Below are positions 61,395 to 64,000 of a stretch of 64,000 bases of DNA, in pieces. Position 1 is the stretch's first letter; each line of letters opens with the position of its first letter. The notes under the pieces are model-generated. The model saw nothing but the letters and a program-made list of their open reading frames with translations. It ran no database searches and was not told the origin of the DNA. The translations under genes and the position numbers were made by a program. Location: NCBI RefSeq assembly GCF_029360705.1, contig NZ_JARKMX010000001.1, positions 558,001 through 622,000 of the forward strand. The letters run 5' to 3'. Source of the stretch: Paraflavitalea pollutisoli. Lineage in GTDB: Bacteria; Bacteroidota; Bacteroidia; Chitinophagales; Chitinophagaceae.

Positions 61395-62147
61395 TCAACT
61401 CTTATGCGGCTGGAGTTTTCTGAGCAGCTGGTCCTTTTTGCTCCGGGACACATCGACCGATGATCCATCACTCATGACCAGGTTGCCGCCTTCTCCTTTG
61501 ATGTATTTTCTAATCTCATTCAGGTTTACCAGGAACGAATGGTGTACACGCATGAACATATAATCTTCGAGCATCTCTTCTACCTCCTTGAGGGTACGGG
61601 ACACGGTGATCTTCTGCTGCTCTTTAAGGGATATGATCGTGTAGTTGCTACTCGAAGCACAGCTGATGATCGACTCTAATGGTACGAGTTGGAGGCCCTC
61701 CATGGTTGGTAAGGCAATCTGATTGACCTGTTGAGCCGGCTGATGCATCTTTTGCAACAGTATTTGCAGTTGCTGTGGCAGCGGTTTATGAAGGCGGTCA
61801 TGTGCTTTGCGGACGGCCGCCTGCAGTTCGGTGCGGTCAATGGGTTTCAGCAAATAGTCCAGGGCACTGAACTTGATAGCTTTGAGGGCATACTGATCGT
61901 AGCTGGTGGTGAAGATCAGGTCGAAGTCGATTGTGGACACCCGCTCGAGAAACTGGAATCCGTTGATGTGTGGCATTTCTATATCGAGGAATACCAGTTG
62001 AACGGGATGTGCCTCGATGGCCCTGAGTGCTTCTGCTGCCGAGCCGCAAACGGCCTCGACGCTGACATTGGGACAGTATTTCTCCAGCAATGTGCTAAGC
62101 ATTTCACAACAGTACGGCTCGTCGTCTACGATAATTGCTTTGATCAT
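61395..62147 (-). CDS. LytTR-family response regulator (pair 3)
   Basis: Response regulator of 250 residues. Receiver with D8/D9, phosphoacceptor Asp55 in VFLDIEMPHINGF and Lys101 in DYLLKPIDR. A Gln-rich linker follows (about 118-140), then the LytTR domain (about 148-248; VPLESIISCASSSNYTIIS, MFMRVHHSFLVNLNEIRKYI). It is 10 bp downstream of the TPR-containing kinase and forms a pair with it. The linker after the receiver is longer than in the other two pairs. Confidence 0.95.
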   Translation of the reverse strand: MIKAIIVDDEPYCCEMLSTLLEKYCPNVSVEAVCGSAAEALRAIEAHPVQLVFLDIEMPHINGFQFLERVSTIDFDLIFTTSYDQYALKAIKFSALDYLLKPIDRTELQAAVRKAHDRLHKPLPQQLQILLQKMHQPAQQVNQIALPTMEGLQLVPLESIISCASSSNYTIISLKEQQKITVSRTLKEVEEMLEDYMFMRVHHSFLVNLNEIRKYIKGEGGNLVMSDGSSVDVSRSKKDQLLRKLQPHKS

Positions 62148-62157
62148 GGCTGTCTTT

Positions 62158-64000
62158 TCAAATGGTGGCGTTCATATATTCTTTGTACCTGATCTCGAGA
62201 ATAACCTGGGTGCCGGTGATATTGCCTTGAGCATCGGTAATGTCTTCTATTTTATAGTAATGTTGCACTGATCTGTGTTCGTTGAATAAGGCGAGACGAT
62301 CGGCAGTGAGTTTGATACCCATCGATTTGATCTTCTCTCCTGAGCTGTTGTTAATCTCCCCGGCACGAGCCCTGCCGATACCGTTGTCGGAAATGATACA
62401 TTGCAGGGTGCTGCCCTGCATGTTGAATGCGACCGATAGCTGCCCGTGTCCTTCTTTGTGCATGAGGCCATGCCAGATAGCATTTTCGCAAAAGGGTTGC
62501 AGCAGCATAGGAGGGAGAAGGATGTTGGCTGGCTCGATGTCGTTGTTGTAGGTGATGCTGTAGTCGAATGCATTTTTAAAACGCAATTGTTCCATCTCCA
62601 GGTAGAGGCGCAACATTTCAACCTCGTCTTCGAGTACGATCAGCGGTTTTTGTGAGTTGATAAGTACTAGCCGTATCAAACGCGAAAAGCGGGTGAGGTA
62701 GTCGGACGCCTTTTCGGCTTCATGTTTTAATATAAAGCGGTTGATGGAGCTGAGGCAATTGAAGATGAAATGTGGGTTCATCTGGGCGCGTAGCGCCTGC
62801 ATCTCCAATTCGGTGGTGCGGAGCTCGAGGTCACGTTGGATCTTGTCGGTTCGCAGCTTTTCGTTTTTCCGCTTCAGCGATATATTGCCCAATACCATGA
62901 TGCTCAGAAAGGCAAGCAATGCCAGGCCAGCCAATAATATGTTTTTCAACCACTGGTTCGATTTCAGTTCCTGTTCGTTGATCTGCTTTTCCTGTTTAAG
63001 CAATTGTATCTGGGCGAGGCGTTTTTCATCTTCTGCGATACGCCGGAATTCGTATAGCTTACCTTTCAGCTGGTCATTCAATACGGCTTCTTTCAGTTGT
63101 ACGTATTGTTTGTAGTAAAAATAGGATTGTGTAGGCTGGTGCAGCGAGTCGTAGATATTGGCCAGCAGTTCGCAGGCATGGAGCTTGTTGAGTCGCGCAT
63201 TCTTCTCCGTCGACCAGGCGAGTGCTTGTTCTGCATATTGCTTTGCCTGTCGGTAGTGTTGCTGAGCCAGGTGTACTTTTCCCAATCCAAGGATGGCGTA
63301 TGTATAGATATGACCTTCTCCTCCTGCCTTCAGGACACTGGCCAGTTCGCTAAACAGTACGAGGGCAGAGTCGTATTGCTGGCGCTGGTAGTAATACTCT
63401 GCCAGTCTGTGTTTGGTGGATTTGCTGGCGGCATTGCCGGTGAAACTTTCCTGGTAATAATACCAGGCGGAGTCATATTGTTTTCTGTCGCAGTAGAGAT
63501 CGCCGAGGGATTGGGAAAGGTGACGATAGGCCCAATATACTTTTTCCGGTTGCCAGGCTGCTGCTTTCCGGTAATAGTCGAGTGCGCTGGTATGATCGCC
63601 AATGTTCCGGTAAGCTTTTCCTATCTCTACCAGTGACAATACGGTGTTGGAGCGGTCACGTATTTCGAGGCTAAGTGCCAGTGCTTCCTGGGCGATTTCG
63701 AAGGCTTTCTCATAATTGCCCTGGTTGCCGTAGATGCTGCTGATGGTCATGGTGGCGTCGGTGATATCTCGTTTCATGCCCAGTTGCCTGAAATAATTGA
63801 TGGCAATCCCAATGGTGGGGATGGCCTCCTCAAAATCGCCGCGGTACCAAAGCGACTGTCCTACGCCGCGGTAGCCAAGTGCTACCATGGTATCATTCCT
63901 GATCTCTGTGCCCACCTGTGTGGATAATCGGAAATAGCGAATGGCTTCGTCTGGTTTCGATTGCTGCAGGCAGATATTAGCGTAGAGATCGTAGGCGCGG
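62158..64000 (-). CDS. TPR-containing sensor histidine kinase (pair 3), 5' end beyond the window
   Basis: Partial protein of 614 residues seen, open to the right edge. The frame continues past 63915 with TPR-like sequence (AYDLYANICLQQSKPDEAIRYF), so the GTG at 63915 is internal and the start lies outside. The visible N-terminal part has at least eight TPR repeats (for example YYRKAAAWQPEKVYWAYRHL, AEYYYQRQQYDSALVLFSEL). They are followed by a transmembrane helix (WLKNILLAGLALLAFLSIMV) and a PF06580 kinase domain with LRAQMNPHFIFNCLSSINRF, a PFCENAIWHGLM N-box and DNGIGRAR. The TPRs are presumably periplasmic. This is a common Bacteroidota architecture, and the regulator follows 10 bp downstream. 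Confidence 0.93.
   Translation of the reverse strand, partial: RAYDLYANICLQQSKPDEAIRYFRLSTQVGTEIRNDTMVALGYRGVGQSLWYRGDFEEAIPTIGIAINYFRQLGMKRDITDATMTISSIYGNQGNYEKAFEIAQEALALSLEIRDRSNTVLSLVEIGKAYRNIGDHTSALDYYRKAAAWQPEKVYWAYRHLSQSLGDLYCDRKQYDSAWYYYQESFTGNAASKSTKHRLAEYYYQRQQYDSALVLFSELASVLKAGGEGHIYTYAILGLGKVHLAQQHYRQAKQYAEQALAWSTEKNARLNKLHACELLANIYDSLHQPTQSYFYYKQYVQLKEAVLNDQLKGKLYEFRRIAEDEKRLAQIQLLKQEKQINEQELKSNQWLKNILLAGLALLAFLSIMVLGNISLKRKNEKLRTDKIQRDLELRTTELEMQALRAQMNPHFIFNCLSSINRFILKHEAEKASDYLTRFSRLIRLVLINSQKPLIVLEDEVEMLRLYLEMEQLRFKNAFDYSITYNNDIEPANILLPPMLLQPFCENAIWHGLMHKEGHGQLSVAFNMQGSTLQCIISDNGIGRARAGEINNSSGEKIKSMGIKLTADRLALFNEHRSVQHYYKIEDITDAQGNITGTQVILEIRYKEYMNATI

Noticed and set aside
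1-64000. Mobile element, prophage, tRNA or rRNA
   Set aside because: No transposase, integrase, phage structural gene, flanking repeats or RNA-gene signature was recognised by reading; a covariance-model scan would be needed to exclude a tRNA fully.

Overview
The window looks like a chromosomal stretch from a member of the Bacteroidota, most likely family Chitinophagaceae (Chitinophaga/Niastella-like). The evidence is a SusC/SusD pair, a secreted protein with a type IX secretion (T9SS) C-terminal sorting domain, PF14905-type outer-membrane beta-barrels, several LytS/LytTR two-component pairs, and repeated occurrence of the Bacteroidota -7 promoter element TAnnTTTG just upstream of starts. About 49 protein genes are supported. 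I recognise no rRNA, tRNA, CRISPR array, insertion sequence or prophage.

Layout. 1-2533: 5'-truncated Pnkp RNA-repair enzyme. 2555-4323: first LytTR/histidine-kinase pair (minus). 4491-8896: secreted S41 peptidase, DUF2306 membrane protein, Crp/Fnr regulator, and an SDR dehydrogenase facing an HxlR regulator across a 78-bp control region. 9028-12243: Ohr peroxidase, second kinase/LytTR pair, DUF1223 protein. 12519-20185: DoxX-like protein, RND efflux operon (adaptor, pump, TolC-like), small Chitinophagaceae-type protein and a DUF2459 protein, all minus. 20342-23983: 1213-residue T9SS cargo. 24146-28822: two AraC regulators (one soluble, one with a seven-helix membrane part) and an outer-membrane beta-barrel. 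28978-33719: an SDR without its catalytic Tyr/Lys, a giant GH18-CE4-GT2 exopolysaccharide enzyme and a small repeat protein. 33806-38845: DUF2252, two exported hydrolases and an SDR. 38974-43694: susD/susC with a LacI-type palindrome upstream. 43695-47205: a large non-coding gap with an 11-bp-periodic repeat, an orphan gene, and a GHL10-amidase lipoprotein. 47447-49960: SMUG2-like uracil-DNA glycosylase, Crp/Fnr regulator and a divergent exported adenosine deaminase. 50253-52761: persulfide dioxygenase-rhodanese plus a split YeeE/YedE sulfur transporter. 53090-58586: a five-gene envelope operon. 58633-64000: two DJ-1/PfpI-type genes, a DeoR regulator and a third LytTR/TPR-kinase pair cut by the right edge.

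The best candidate for an undescribed system is the five-gene plus-strand operon at 53090-58586. It encodes a helical protein, a membrane-anchored coiled-coil protein, an inner-membrane-anchored substrate-binding domain fused to a peptidoglycan-binding OmpA domain, an SsuC/TauC-like permease and its ATPase. I infer that it is an importer or envelope sensor physically tied to the cell wall. Its upstream region carries an 11-bp direct repeat resembling a PHO box, and the gap after the OmpA-fusion gene holds a decayed copy of that gene's own 3' end. Second in interest is the single-chain GH18-CE4-GT2 protein, which places the functions of PgaB and PgaC on one polypeptide.
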